Shown here piece by piece: positions 39,897-47,166 of a stretch of DNA of 48,684 nt (within the stretch, counting starts at the first letter, position 1; every line of letters begins with the position of its first letter). Below the pieces are notes generated by a model that was given only the letters and a program-made list of their open reading frames with translations, did no database searches and was not told the DNA's origin. This DNA is from Chryseobacterium contaminans (GTDB lineage Bacteria; Bacteroidota; Bacteroidia; Flavobacteriales; Weeksellaceae). Location: the NCBI RefSeq assembly GCF_001684955.1, contig NZ_MAYF01000101.1:1-48684 (forward strand), read 5' to 3'. Made by a program: the position numbers and the translations under genes.

Positions 39897-40712
39897 TTGG
39901 AAAATCAATATTTTACATCAGATACATTGAATGTAAAGAACAGAGCCTTTCTTTGGGGCGATGCAGTAAAAGTCTCTTTCTTTATAAGAGACGGCAGATT
40001 GATCATGGATGAAGAATGCTATTTCTTCCTGATGGCTTCCATGAGAAAGATGAGAATGAATATTCCTCTAACTTATACGCTGGAGTTTTTCCAGTCGCTG
40101 TTCCAAAAGGAAATTATAGATGGGGAAGGTATAAAGAATGGAATTATTAACTTCCAGGTATTTAGAAACCAGGATGCGGCAACATTGGCGAAATCTTCAA
40201 TTTCCTATTTTTATGAAGTTGAAGAAAAAGGAGATGTGCTGTCTGTTCATCATAGACCCCTGGAGCTGGATCTGATAAAGGAAATTAATGTAAACAATAA
40301 CCTCTTAAGCAATATCAGAGTACACTGTCCGGAAAATATTTATGGTGGGATTTACGCCCAGGAAAATGATCTTGATGATGTTATTCTTTTAAATCCTAAT
40401 AAAAGAATTGCCCGTACCACTTGTGGTAATCTTTTGTTTATGGAAGGAGATGTTATTAAAGTTCCAAAGCAGGCAGAAGGGGCTTACATCTCTCCTTTAA
40501 TGGAAAATTTCGTTACTTTTTTACATAAAAATAACCTGGCAGATATCCAGGAACACGAGATCATTGCATTTGAATCTCAGAAAGCAGAAGAGATTTTAAT
40601 GATTTCTGATGAGAAAGGCCTGTTTTCTGTAGGTAAAATAAGAAATAAAACCTTTGAAGTTTCCCGGTTTACAGAATTGGTAGAAAGCTGGAAAAAGAGT
40701 TTTAACTCATAA
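39897..40712 (+). CDS. Class IV PLP aminotransferase-like protein (PabC/IlvE fold)
   Basis: 271 residues with an apparent TTG start (MENQYFTSDTLNVKNRAFLWGDAVKVSFFIRDG). The N-terminus matches class IV enzymes (NRAF..GD), and the first ATG would remove this block, so TTG is preferred. Further blocks: MASMRKMRMNIPLTYTLEFFQSLF, the INFQVFRNQ strand and NPNKRIARTTCGNLLFMEGD, corresponding to the N.....E..xxN(L/I)F region. The PLP lysine position is not obvious from the sequence read, so activity is uncertain. Aminodeoxychorismate lyase or branched-chain aminotransferase roles are possible. Confidence 0.72.
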   Translation: MENQYFTSDTLNVKNRAFLWGDAVKVSFFIRDGRLIMDEECYFFLMASMRKMRMNIPLTYTLEFFQSLFQKEIIDGEGIKNGIINFQVFRNQDAATLAKSSISYFYEVEEKGDVLSVHHRPLELDLIKEINVNNNLLSNIRVHCPENIYGGIYAQENDLDDVILLNPNKRIARTTCGNLLFMEGDVIKVPKQAEGAYISPLMENFVTFLHKNNLADIQEHEIIAFESQKAEEILMISDEKGLFSVGKIRNKTFEVSRFTELVESWKKSFNS

Positions 40713-40718
40713 ATTGAC

Positions 40719-40761
40719 AAACCCGGTAAACAACAAAGTTATAAAGTCCTTTACCGGGTTT
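40719..40761. terminator. Bidirectional terminator (class IV gene / amidase)
   Basis: A 12-bp perfect stem AAACCCGGTAAA/TTTACCGGGTTT (40719-40730 with 40750-40761, 19-base loop). Confidence 0.75.
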
Positions 40762-40793
40762 TATTCTGAATAAATCAGAAATTGTTTCTTTAT

Positions 40794-41378
40794 TTAATTT
40801 TCGTTGATGATGTCAACGAATTTCTGTGCGATTTCCTTTTGTCCATCCTCACTGGTAATATAAGCCCTGTCTGCAGAATTGTTGATAAAACCTAACTCAA
40901 CCAATACAGCAGGTGCTTTTGTTTCTCTTAAAATATGAAGATTACTACGCTCCTCAATTTTACGGACTTTGAATTTTTTATAGATTTTCCCTGCCAGTTT
41001 CTTAGATTCTTCGGAATTTTGAACGTAAAGTTCAGTACCATGCATAGAGGTCTCCTTCTGAGGAGAAGTATTAACATGGAGTGAAATGACCATTTCAGGG
41101 TTCAGGATATTGATTTGATTGGTTCTTTCCGAAAGGCTGGGATAAGTATCCTCACTTCTTATTAAAATTACCTCGTACTCATCATGATTTCCATTAAGTT
41201 TTTGTATTTGTTTTGCAATACTTAATGTGATATCTTTTTCGTTAAAGCTGTCATATACTGCACCATGATCATTTCCGCCATGGCCGGCGTCTATGACGAT
41301 ATATTTCTTGTTAAGTGGAGTAAATGATAAAAAAGCAGTCGAAAAGATTGATAAAGCAAGTAATGTAATACCTTTCAT
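40794..41378 (-). CDS. N-acetylmuramoyl-L-alanine amidase, Amidase_3
   Basis: 194 residues. Signal peptide 1-20. The zinc site: YIVIDAGHGGNDHGA (His33), Glu47 in SFNEKDITLS, SLHVNTSP (third ligand His), and the catalytic Glu in LVELGFINN. This is the compact AmiC/LytC catalytic domain with no SPOR or AMIN domain. It cleaves the amide between MurNAc and the peptide in the periplasm during septum splitting or turnover. The yqgE-like gene lies 104 bp upstream on the same strand. Confidence 0.92.
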   Translation of the reverse strand: MKGITLLALSIFSTAFLSFTPLNKKYIVIDAGHGGNDHGAVYDSFNEKDITLSIAKQIQKLNGNHDEYEVILIRSEDTYPSLSERTNQINILNPEMVISLHVNTSPQKETSMHGTELYVQNSEESKKLAGKIYKKFKVRKIEERSNLHILRETKAPAVLVELGFINNSADRAYITSEDGQKEIAQKFVDIINEN

Positions 41379-41482
41379 TTCAGTGATTTTGGTTTTTCAA
41401 AGAACGGAAAAACTTTCTTTAAAATTGGTTAACAGAATCTTAAAATTTGTTAATTGTTTTTAATGATCTGAAAGGAATATTG

Positions 41483-42034
41483 CTAATTTAATGAGATATC
41501 CTCAGGAGAATTGGCCCAAAGTAAGAATTCTCCACCAAGATTCTGCATGATGGATTTCCATAAGGTCTGGTCATTCGGAAGGGTGTAATCAAGATTATAA
41601 ACATCTACTACTGTCCACATTTTTCTCTGAACTTCACTATCCAGCTGATTGGGAGCCCATCCGGAATATCCTGAAAAGATTTTTACATTGTGAATATCCA
41701 GTTCATTGGCCAGGACAGCATTGATGATTCGCTCAATATCTTCGGTAAGATAATATTCATCGGTGATATCAGTGTATATTTCAGTTACTTTTTCATTACC
41801 TTTTACAATGAAAAATACCTTGTCATTTTCTACAGGGCCACCATCATACACCTCGATTTTAAAATCAAAGAAATCCTTGAATTTACTGCTCATCTGGCTG
41901 TTTTTTTTGTTCAGGATCAAACCAAAAGCTCCGCTTTCATTATGTTCAATAACCAATACTACCGATCTGGAAAAAATATCGCCGGAAATGTCAGGTGTCG
42001 AGATTAATATTTTACCTTTGTATGAGTGATTCAT
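41483..42034 (-). CDS. YqgE/AlgH family protein
   Basis: 183 residues from ATG 42032-42034 (MNHSYKGKILISTPDISGDIFSRSVVLVIEHNESGAFGLILNKK). The longer frame from 42127 reads back through the pdxH gene and is rejected. GKILISTP, FSRSVVLVIEHNE.GA.GLILN and the C-terminal FSGYSGWAPNQLDSEV are the DUF179 signature. In other bacteria the protein has been linked to alginate or transcription control, but its function is unclear. Its -7 box lies 3 bases from the ATG and only 24 bp from divergent pdxH. Confidence 0.9.
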   Translation of the reverse strand: MNHSYKGKILISTPDISGDIFSRSVVLVIEHNESGAFGLILNKKNSQMSSKFKDFFDFKIEVYDGGPVENDKVFFIVKGNEKVTEIYTDITDEYYLTEDIERIINAVLANELDIHNVKIFSGYSGWAPNQLDSEVQRKMWTVVDVYNLDYTLPNDQTLWKSIMQNLGGEFLLWANSPEDISLN

Positions 42035-42037
42035 ACT

Positions 42038-42045
42038 CAAATTTA
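42038..42045 (-). promoter_or_regulatory. -7 box for yqgE-like gene, leaderless geometry
   Basis: CAAATTTA on the plus strand reads TAAATTTG on the minus strand, 3 bases before the ATG. Its upstream half lies within the 5' end of pdxH. Confidence 0.5.
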
Positions 42046-42058
42046 ATAAAAAATATTT

Positions 42059-42700
42059 ATGGAAAACCTGCACGACAAAAGAAAAGTGTACGATAAATCC
42101 CAACTTATTGAAAGTGAGATAAAACAAAATCCAATTGAGCAGTTTAGAGACTGGTTTTTGGATGCTAGTGAAAGCCCGGAGGTCTCAGAAGCCAATGCTA
42201 TGGCGGTTTCTACAGTAGAGGAAGATGGTTGTCCGAGAACAAGAATGGTCTTGTTGAAGGCCTACACTCATGAAGGATTTATTTTCTATACCAATTACAA
42301 CAGCAGAAAAGGAAAAGCAATCGAGGATAATCATAAAGCATGCCTGCATTTTTTCTGGCCAAATCTGGAAAGACAGGTCATTATCAAGGCCAACCTTGAA
42401 AAAGTTGCAGAGAATCTCAGCGATGGTTATTTCCATTCCAGACCCAAAGGAAGCCAGCTGGGAGCCGTAGTTTCTCCCCAAAGTCAGGAAATTCCCAATC
42501 GTGAATTTCTGGAAGAAAAATTAAAAGAGCTGGAAAAAGAATATGAAAACACAGAGGTTCCAAGACCTGCTCATTGGGGTGGATATCTTGCGAAACCTTA
42601 CGAAATTGAATTTTGGCAGGGAAGACCCAATCGCTTGCATGATAGAATTGTATATCAGTTAGAAGACCTGGATTGGAAGATTTCAAGACTTGCTCCATAG
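42059..42700 (+). CDS. pdxH: Pyridoxamine 5'-phosphate oxidase
   Basis: 213 residues. DNA and motifs: RDWFLDASESPEVSEANAMAVSTVEEDGCPRTRMVLLKAY, FYTNYNSRKGKAIEDN (FMN binding), FFWPNLERQVIIKA, YFHSRPKGSQLGA and the C-terminal FWQGRPNRLHDRIVY, where the R-x-H active-site pair is visible. It oxidises pyridoxine or pyridoxamine phosphate to PLP, the cofactor of the two aminotransferases nearby. It is divergent from yqgE with 24 bp between start codons. Confidence 0.95.
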   Translation: MENLHDKRKVYDKSQLIESEIKQNPIEQFRDWFLDASESPEVSEANAMAVSTVEEDGCPRTRMVLLKAYTHEGFIFYTNYNSRKGKAIEDNHKACLHFFWPNLERQVIIKANLEKVAENLSDGYFHSRPKGSQLGAVVSPQSQEIPNREFLEEKLKELEKEYENTEVPRPAHWGGYLAKPYEIEFWQGRPNRLHDRIVYQLEDLDWKISRLAP

Positions 42701-42813
42701 TTATAAAGTAGGAATGAAGGCTGAAACACTAGAGTTTGTGATACTGATTTTTTAAGGTTTTATTCAAAACTTGTACATTCATTTCTAAAGCTTCTTTTTA
42801 AAGAATATTTTTT

Positions 42814-42841
42814 ATTCTCCATCTACTATCTGCAATCATAG
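42814..42841 (+). repeat. Weak heptad repeat (ATCTnC type)
   Basis: Units ATTCTCC (42814), ATCTACT (42821), ATCTGCA (42828) and ATCATAG (42835), in a 7-base phase. The rest of the 42701-42851 gap shows nothing else. Confidence 0.35.
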
Positions 42842-42851
42842 AACATAAAAA

Positions 42852-42876
42852 AAGACCACTTCATTGAAGTGGTCTT
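42852..42876. terminator. Bidirectional terminator (hup / pdxH)
   Basis: An 11-bp perfect stem AAGACCACTTC/GAAGTGGTCTT (42852-42862 with 42866-42876), preceded by A's that form the T run on the minus strand. Confidence 0.85.
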
Positions 42877-42897
42877 GAATTTTCGTAATCTGAATGA

Positions 42898-43188
42898 TTA
42901 TTTTTTCTTAGCACCAGAAACTGCGTTTGATAAATCAGCTCCAGCCTTAAATTTAGCAACTTTTTTAGCAGCAATTTTGATTGGTTTTTTAGTTGCAGGG
43001 TTGATCCCTTGTCTAGCTGCTCTCTCAGCTACTGAGAAAGTACCGAAACCTACTAAAGAAACTTTTCCGTCTTTTTTCTTTAAAGTAGAAGTTACGTTAG
43101 AAATAAAAGATTCTAAAGCAGCTTTTGCTGCAACTTTAGTGATACCTGCATCTTTTGCGATTGCGTCGATTAATTCAGACTTGTTCAT
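42898..43188 (-). CDS. hup: HU family DNA-binding protein
   Basis: 96 residues. MNKSELIDAIAKDAGITKVAAKAALESFISNV is the helical dimerisation part. VSLVGFGTFSVAERAARQGINPATKK is the beta arm, with the NPAT tip (usually RNPxT). The Lys-rich C-terminal tail follows. It is a nucleoid protein that bends DNA without sequence preference. It has its own promoter at 43223-43252 and terminator, as expected for a highly expressed gene. Confidence 0.95.
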   Translation of the reverse strand: MNKSELIDAIAKDAGITKVAAKAALESFISNVTSTLKKKDGKVSLVGFGTFSVAERAARQGINPATKKPIKIAAKKVAKFKAGADLSNAVSGAKKK

Positions 43189-43222
43189 AATTTTTAATAT
43201 TAAAGTTAGTTCGTAATTATAG

Positions 43223-43252
43223 CAAATATAATACTATTTTCTAATTGTGCAA
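43223..43252 (-). promoter_or_regulatory. Promoter for hup
   Basis: On the minus strand, TTG (plus CAA at 43250-43252), a 19-bp spacer and TATATTTG (43230-43223). It predicts a leader of about 30 nt. Confidence 0.65.
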
Positions 43253-43575
43253 TTTTTTTATTAAAACTTATACAATTTTTTTACTTTTCAGTGAAAACAG
43301 TTAAAATATGATAATTTGGGATTTCACGAAAAATCTACGTTACCGGTTACTAAAATCATGCCAAATGCTTATGTTTATTGACTTTAGCAAAAAGTTAATA
43401 TTATTTCCTGTATTTATTAAATCCTAAATTGTGTATAAAGTATTAATGTTTTTAAGAATATAATTGTTAATAATATAAGTAATGATCTCTTTTTTTGTGT
43501 TTTATAAAATTAAACTACCTTGTTTATGGGAGTTTTTTAATGGTAGGGAAGGTCTGTTTTATTAATTTTTATTAA

Positions 43576-43583
43576 TAAATTTG
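43576..43583 (+). promoter_or_regulatory. -7 box for panD, leaderless geometry
   Basis: TAAATTTG at 43576-43583, then CAGC, then ATG 43588. Confidence 0.55.
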
Positions 43584-43587
43584 CAGC

Positions 43588-43938
43588 ATGTTAATAGAAG
43601 TTTTTAAGTCCAAGATTCATAGGGTAAGAGTTACAGCCTCAGACCTTAATTATATAGGAAGTATAACAATAGATGAAGATCTGATTGAAGCTGCCGGATT
43701 GGTAGTGGGAGAAAGGGTTTATATCGTCAATGTAAATAACGGAGAGCGTTTTGATACTTATGTTATCAAAGGCAAAAGGAAATCAGGAGAAGTATGCCTT
43801 AATGGTCCGGCTGCAAGAAAGGTACAGAAGGATGATATTATCATCATTATTGCTTATGCACAAATGACACCTGAAGAAGCAAAAGACTTCCAGCCGAAGA
43901 TCGTTTTCCCGGATGAAAAAACAAACCTTCTTACATAA
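43588..43938 (+). CDS. panD: Aspartate 1-decarboxylase (pro-enzyme)
   Basis: 116 residues. The self-cleavage site is Gly24-Ser25 in NYIGSITID; Ser25 becomes the pyruvoyl cofactor. Other conserved parts: [29 protein letters not shown] and [22 protein letters not shown]. It makes beta-alanine for pantothenate and CoA. The flippase-like gene starts 3 bp after its stop, so the two are co-transcribed. Confidence 0.96.
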
Positions 43939-43941
43939 TTC

Positions 43942-44964
43942 ATGGAGAAAACATCAAAAAGTCCTTTAAAATCAATACTTACAATAGTAATATCGCTTGC
44001 TTTTGCAGGCTTTTTTTTATGGCTGGCCTTACGGGGGCTTGATTTTAAAGTGATTCAGCAGTCATTGGCTAAGGCGAATTACCTTTGGGTATTATTTGCA
44101 GCCGTATTTGGTCTTTTGGCGTATTGGTTCAGGGCCATTCGTTGGAATCTGATGCTGGAGCCAATGGGGCATAGGATTTCCAATTCCAATTCCCTCTGGT
44201 CTATTTCATTTGGATATCTTATGAATCTTACGATTCCCAGAAGTGGAGAAGTGGCAAGAGCTACAGCATTATATGGAGTGGAAAAAGTGCCTGTAGATAA
44301 ATCTTTCGGAACTATTATCCTGGAAAGGGTAGTGGATTTGATATGTATGCTTGGTTTTCTTGGGCTGACATTATTATTTAAATATGAAGCAATCCTGTCA
44401 TTTTATGAAAATTCGGGAGTGAATATAAATCCTAACAAAATTTTGCTTGTTCTTGCTGTATTGATGGGAGGTACAATTTTGTTTTTTGCTTTTAAAAGGA
44501 AGTTGGCGAATGTTCCCTTCCTTGGTAAGATCGTTAATTTTATAGACGGAATTTTTCAGGGACTGACTACCATTTTTAAATTAAAGCAAAAAGGAAAGTT
44601 TATCTTATATACATTGGGAATCTGGATTTGCTATTATTTTGCAGCATATCTTGTTTGCTTTGCACTTCCTGAAACTTCGGCGTTTACCTTTGCAGATGGC
44701 TTCTTCATAATTGTTGTAGGAACGCTAGGTATGATTATTCCTGCAAGTGGTGGAATCGGAGCGTATAACCTGGCTATGAAGTATGGTTTTATGGCTCTTT
44801 TTATTTCAGTGGGGAAAAGCGCTGATCTTGGCGGGGAAATGGGACTTACCTATTCTTTTATATCTCTGCCGCTCCAGATTGTTATTATGCTGGTAATGGG
44901 GCTTATTTCTATTCCGATGCTGACAAAAGCAAGAAATGAAGTTGCTTCAAAGAAAGAGTTTTAA
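43942..44964 (+). CDS. Flippase-like domain membrane protein (YbhN/MprF-type, UPF0104)
   Basis: 340 residues with about eight membrane helices, covering the lysylphosphatidylglycerol synthase transmembrane region. Typical sites are YWFRAIRWNLMLEPMGHRIS, LMNLTIPRSGEVARATALYGVEKVPVDKSFGTIILERVVDL, and GMIIPASGGIGAYNLAMKYGF near the C-terminus. It has no MprF synthase domain. These proteins are thought to move lipids across the inner membrane; the substrate is unknown. It is in an operon with panD, though no direct metabolic link is clear. Confidence 0.88.
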   Translation: MEKTSKSPLKSILTIVISLAFAGFFLWLALRGLDFKVIQQSLAKANYLWVLFAAVFGLLAYWFRAIRWNLMLEPMGHRISNSNSLWSISFGYLMNLTIPRSGEVARATALYGVEKVPVDKSFGTIILERVVDLICMLGFLGLTLLFKYEAILSFYENSGVNINPNKILLVLAVLMGGTILFFAFKRKLANVPFLGKIVNFIDGIFQGLTTIFKLKQKGKFILYTLGIWICYYFAAYLVCFALPETSAFTFADGFFIIVVGTLGMIIPASGGIGAYNLAMKYGFMALFISVGKSADLGGEMGLTYSFISLPLQIVIMLVMGLISIPMLTKARNEVASKKEF

Positions 44965-44989
44965 ATATTAATTCAACATTATACTGTAT

Positions 44990-45022
44990 AAAAGGTTCAA
45001 TTTTAATTGAGCCTTTTTTTGT
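44990..45022 (+). terminator. Terminator after the flippase-like gene
   Basis: A 13-bp stem (44990-45002 with 45005-45017, one G·U pair) and a T run. Confidence 0.75.
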
Positions 45023-45081
45023 GATGTTAATTTGACGGGGAAATTAGACTTAATTGCTTTATATCCATTATTTTTAATAAA

Positions 45082-45089
45082 TAAATTTG
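45082..45089 (+). promoter_or_regulatory. -7 box for the ter operon
   Basis: TAAATTTG at 45082-45089, 58 bp before ATG 45148. It is the only promoter-like box seen before the five ter genes. Confidence 0.5.
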
Positions 45090-45147
45090 GTCAGTTCGTA
45101 AATCAAATCTATCTTAATGCAAAAAATAATTCATAACATAAAATACT

Positions 45148-45723
45148 ATGGCGATTAATCTACAGAAAGGACAAAAGATCGAGATCGGATTGACTAAAAT
45201 GACGATAGGACTTGGTTGGGATCCTAATGAAGGGACAGGCTACGATTTTGATCTTGATGCTTCTGCAATCATGATTGATGCTGACAGAAAATTAGTAAGC
45301 GAAGAATATTTTGTTTTTTATAATAACCTGAAGTCGCCGGATGGTGCTCTTACCCATACCGGAGATGATCCAAGCGGAAAGAACAGTGATGGAGATGATG
45401 ATGAAGCCATTATTATTGATCTTGATAAAGTGGATTCAAGGGTAGAGGAGATTCTTTTTGTAGTCACTATTGAAGATTTTGAAAGGAGAAAACAGAATTT
45501 CGGACAGGTGAGAAATTCTTATATCAGAGTAGTAGACAATAATACCAACCAGGAAATTGCAAAATATGAACTGGATGAAGATTTTTCCATTGAAACAGGA
45601 GTTGAGTTCGGAAGACTGTATAAAAGAAACGGAAGCTGGAAATTTGAAGCATCAGGAATAGGATATAGAGCAGATCTTGGCTTCTTCCTTGAAAAATATT
45701 ATAAAGGACAAATCATCAAATAA
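45148..45723 (+). CDS. TerD family protein 1
   Basis: 191 residues, one full TerD domain. MAINLQKGQKIEI, MTIGLGWDPN, DFDLDASAIMID, VFYNNLKSPDGALTHTGDDPSG, then the acidic loop GDGDDDEAIIIDLDKVD (calcium site) and the GRLYKRNGSWKFEASGIGY end. TerD proteins bind calcium and belong to the tellurite/stress response systems. The N-terminus is nearly the same as that of the next gene, so they are paralogues. The second TerD gene starts 29 bp after this stop. Confidence 0.94.
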   Translation: MAINLQKGQKIEIGLTKMTIGLGWDPNEGTGYDFDLDASAIMIDADRKLVSEEYFVFYNNLKSPDGALTHTGDDPSGKNSDGDDDEAIIIDLDKVDSRVEEILFVVTIEDFERRKQNFGQVRNSYIRVVDNNTNQEIAKYELDEDFSIETGVEFGRLYKRNGSWKFEASGIGYRADLGFFLEKYYKGQIIK

Positions 45724-45752
45724 ATCATACACGAATACACAAAACGATAACT

Positions 45753-46427
45753 ATGGCAATTAATTTACAGAAAGGTCAAACGATTGATTTAAGAAAAAAC
45801 GACCGTGGAGAAAGTGTTTATGACCTTTCAAAAGTAACAATCGGATTAGGATGGGATGTAAGGAAACAAGGTGGTTTCTTTGGGAAACTTTTTAATAAGG
45901 AAGCTGAATATGATCTTGATGCAGTAGCGTTTCTTTTAGATGGTAACGGAAAGGTTGCCAACCTTGGAAGAACGGTTCAGACGAATGATGGAAGACAGAT
46001 GGGATTGTATCAGGGAGATGTGGTTTTCTTCAATTCTATGCAACATCCAAGCGGAAATGTATGGTTAACGGGAGATAACAGAACCGGAGCCGGAGATGGT
46101 GATGATGAGCAGATCATTGTAAAGCTGGATCAACTGGATCAAAGCTACCAGAAAATTGTATTCCTTGTTACTATTTATCAGGGAAGAAGCAATAACCAGC
46201 ACTTTGGAATGATTGAAAATGCATTTATCCGTGCTGTAGATGCTTCAGGGAAAGAAATTACCAAGTACAGCCTTTCCGGAGATTCAAGTATGAACGGAAT
46301 GTGTGCGATGGTTTTTGCTGAAGCGTACCGTCATAACGGAGACTGGAAGTTCCGTGCTTTGGGAGAACCTCATCATACAGATAACTTCATTGATATCCTG
46401 AGACAGCAGTATTCATACTCAAACTAG
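45753..46427 (+). CDS. TerD family protein 2
   Basis: 224 residues. MAINLQKGQTIDLRKNDRGESVYDLSKVTIGLGWDVRKQ, then AEYDLDAVAFLLDGNGKV, VVFFNSMQHPSGNVWLTGDN, acidic loop GAGDGDDEQIIVKLDQLD and EAYRHNGDWKFRALGEP. Compared with TerD 1 it has an extra segment at about 38-51 (GGFFGKLFNKEAEY) and a longer tail. Probable calcium-binding stress protein. The inverted repeat at 46453-46488 separates it from the VWA gene. Confidence 0.94.
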   Translation: MAINLQKGQTIDLRKNDRGESVYDLSKVTIGLGWDVRKQGGFFGKLFNKEAEYDLDAVAFLLDGNGKVANLGRTVQTNDGRQMGLYQGDVVFFNSMQHPSGNVWLTGDNRTGAGDGDDEQIIVKLDQLDQSYQKIVFLVTIYQGRSNNQHFGMIENAFIRAVDASGKEITKYSLSGDSSMNGMCAMVFAEAYRHNGDWKFRALGEPHHTDNFIDILRQQYSYSN

Positions 46428-46452
46428 ACTTTATATTTCTATTCAACATAAC

Positions 46453-46488
46453 AGCCGGCTGGGAAGTCTTCGACTTCCTCCGCCGGCT
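46453..46488 (+). repeat. Strong two-part hairpin inside the ter operon
   Basis: Outer stem AGCCGGC/GCCGGCT (46453-46459 with 46482-46488) and inner stem GGAAGTC/GACTTCC (46462-46468 with 46472-46478), loop TTC. It is GC-rich, without a downstream T run, so it is probably not a simple terminator. It may be an RNA-processing or stability element, or a REP unit, between terD 2 and the VWA gene. Confidence 0.55.
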
Positions 46489-46508
46489 TCAGAATTAATA
46501 ACCGCCTT

Positions 46509-47147
46509 ATGACCAGAAGATTATTAGCCTATTTTTTACTGGATACTTCCGGTTCTATGAACGGGGAGCCTATCCAGGCATTGAACAACGGTTTCAACGG
46601 GCTTATCAGTATGCTTCGTGCAGATCCGCAAGCGATGGAAAGCCTTCATTTAAGTGTCATTACTTTTGATAGGGATGTTAAAAATATCATTCCGTTAACT
46701 GCGCTTGCCAATTTTTATCCCATGGAAATAACCTGTCCGGATAGTGGCCCAACTCATACAGGTGCAGCACTGGAAATGGTGGCAGATCTGGTCCGGAAAG
46801 ATCTTGTAAAAGGTTCTGAGGATGAAAAAGGAGACTGGCAGCCTCTGCTTTTTATATTTACAGATGGAAAACCTTCAGATATTCAGAAATACAGACAGAT
46901 GATCCCTGTGCTTAGAGATCTCGATTTTGGAGCTATCGTAGGGTGCGCCGCAGGTCCGAAAGCAGATGAACAGTTTCTTAAGGAGCTGACGGATCATGTT
47001 GTAAAGTTAGATACCACAGATGCTATAACCCTATCTTCCTTTTTCAGATGGGTGAGTTCTTCGATTACACAAGGTGGACATTCACAGAATACAACAGATC
47101 ACGTAACATTGCCTCCGCCACCATCGGAGCTGAATATTATTATTTAA
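46509..47147 (+). CDS. VWA-domain protein, TerY type
   Basis: 212 residues. A von Willebrand A fold with the MIDAS metal site: DTSGS (Asp12, Ser14, Ser16) near the N-terminus, a conserved Thr in the GPTHTGAAL region, and FTDGKPSD with the second Asp. There is no zinc ribbon and no signal peptide. TerY-type VWA proteins occur with TerD, a PP2C phosphatase and a protein kinase in Ter stress systems. The next gene is a second VWA protein, 19 bp away. Confidence 0.92.
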   Translation: MTRRLLAYFLLDTSGSMNGEPIQALNNGFNGLISMLRADPQAMESLHLSVITFDRDVKNIIPLTALANFYPMEITCPDSGPTHTGAALEMVADLVRKDLVKGSEDEKGDWQPLLFIFTDGKPSDIQKYRQMIPVLRDLDFGAIVGCAAGPKADEQFLKELTDHVVKLDTTDAITLSSFFRWVSSSITQGGHSQNTTDHVTLPPPPSELNIII

Positions 47148-47166
47148 AAAAATTGTCTTTAAACGT

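Larger units (their letters stand above)
43189..43587. other. 399-bp region between hup and panD
   Basis: The left part holds the hup promoter, and the right edge holds the panD -7 box. Between them (about 43260-43570) the sequence is AT-rich with no gene, no clear hairpin and no recognised RNA. Confidence 0.5.

Noticed and set aside
42035..42127. N-terminal extension of the YqgE-like protein
   Set aside because: It would read antisense into pdxH, and the YqgE domain begins at the ATG at 42032-42034.
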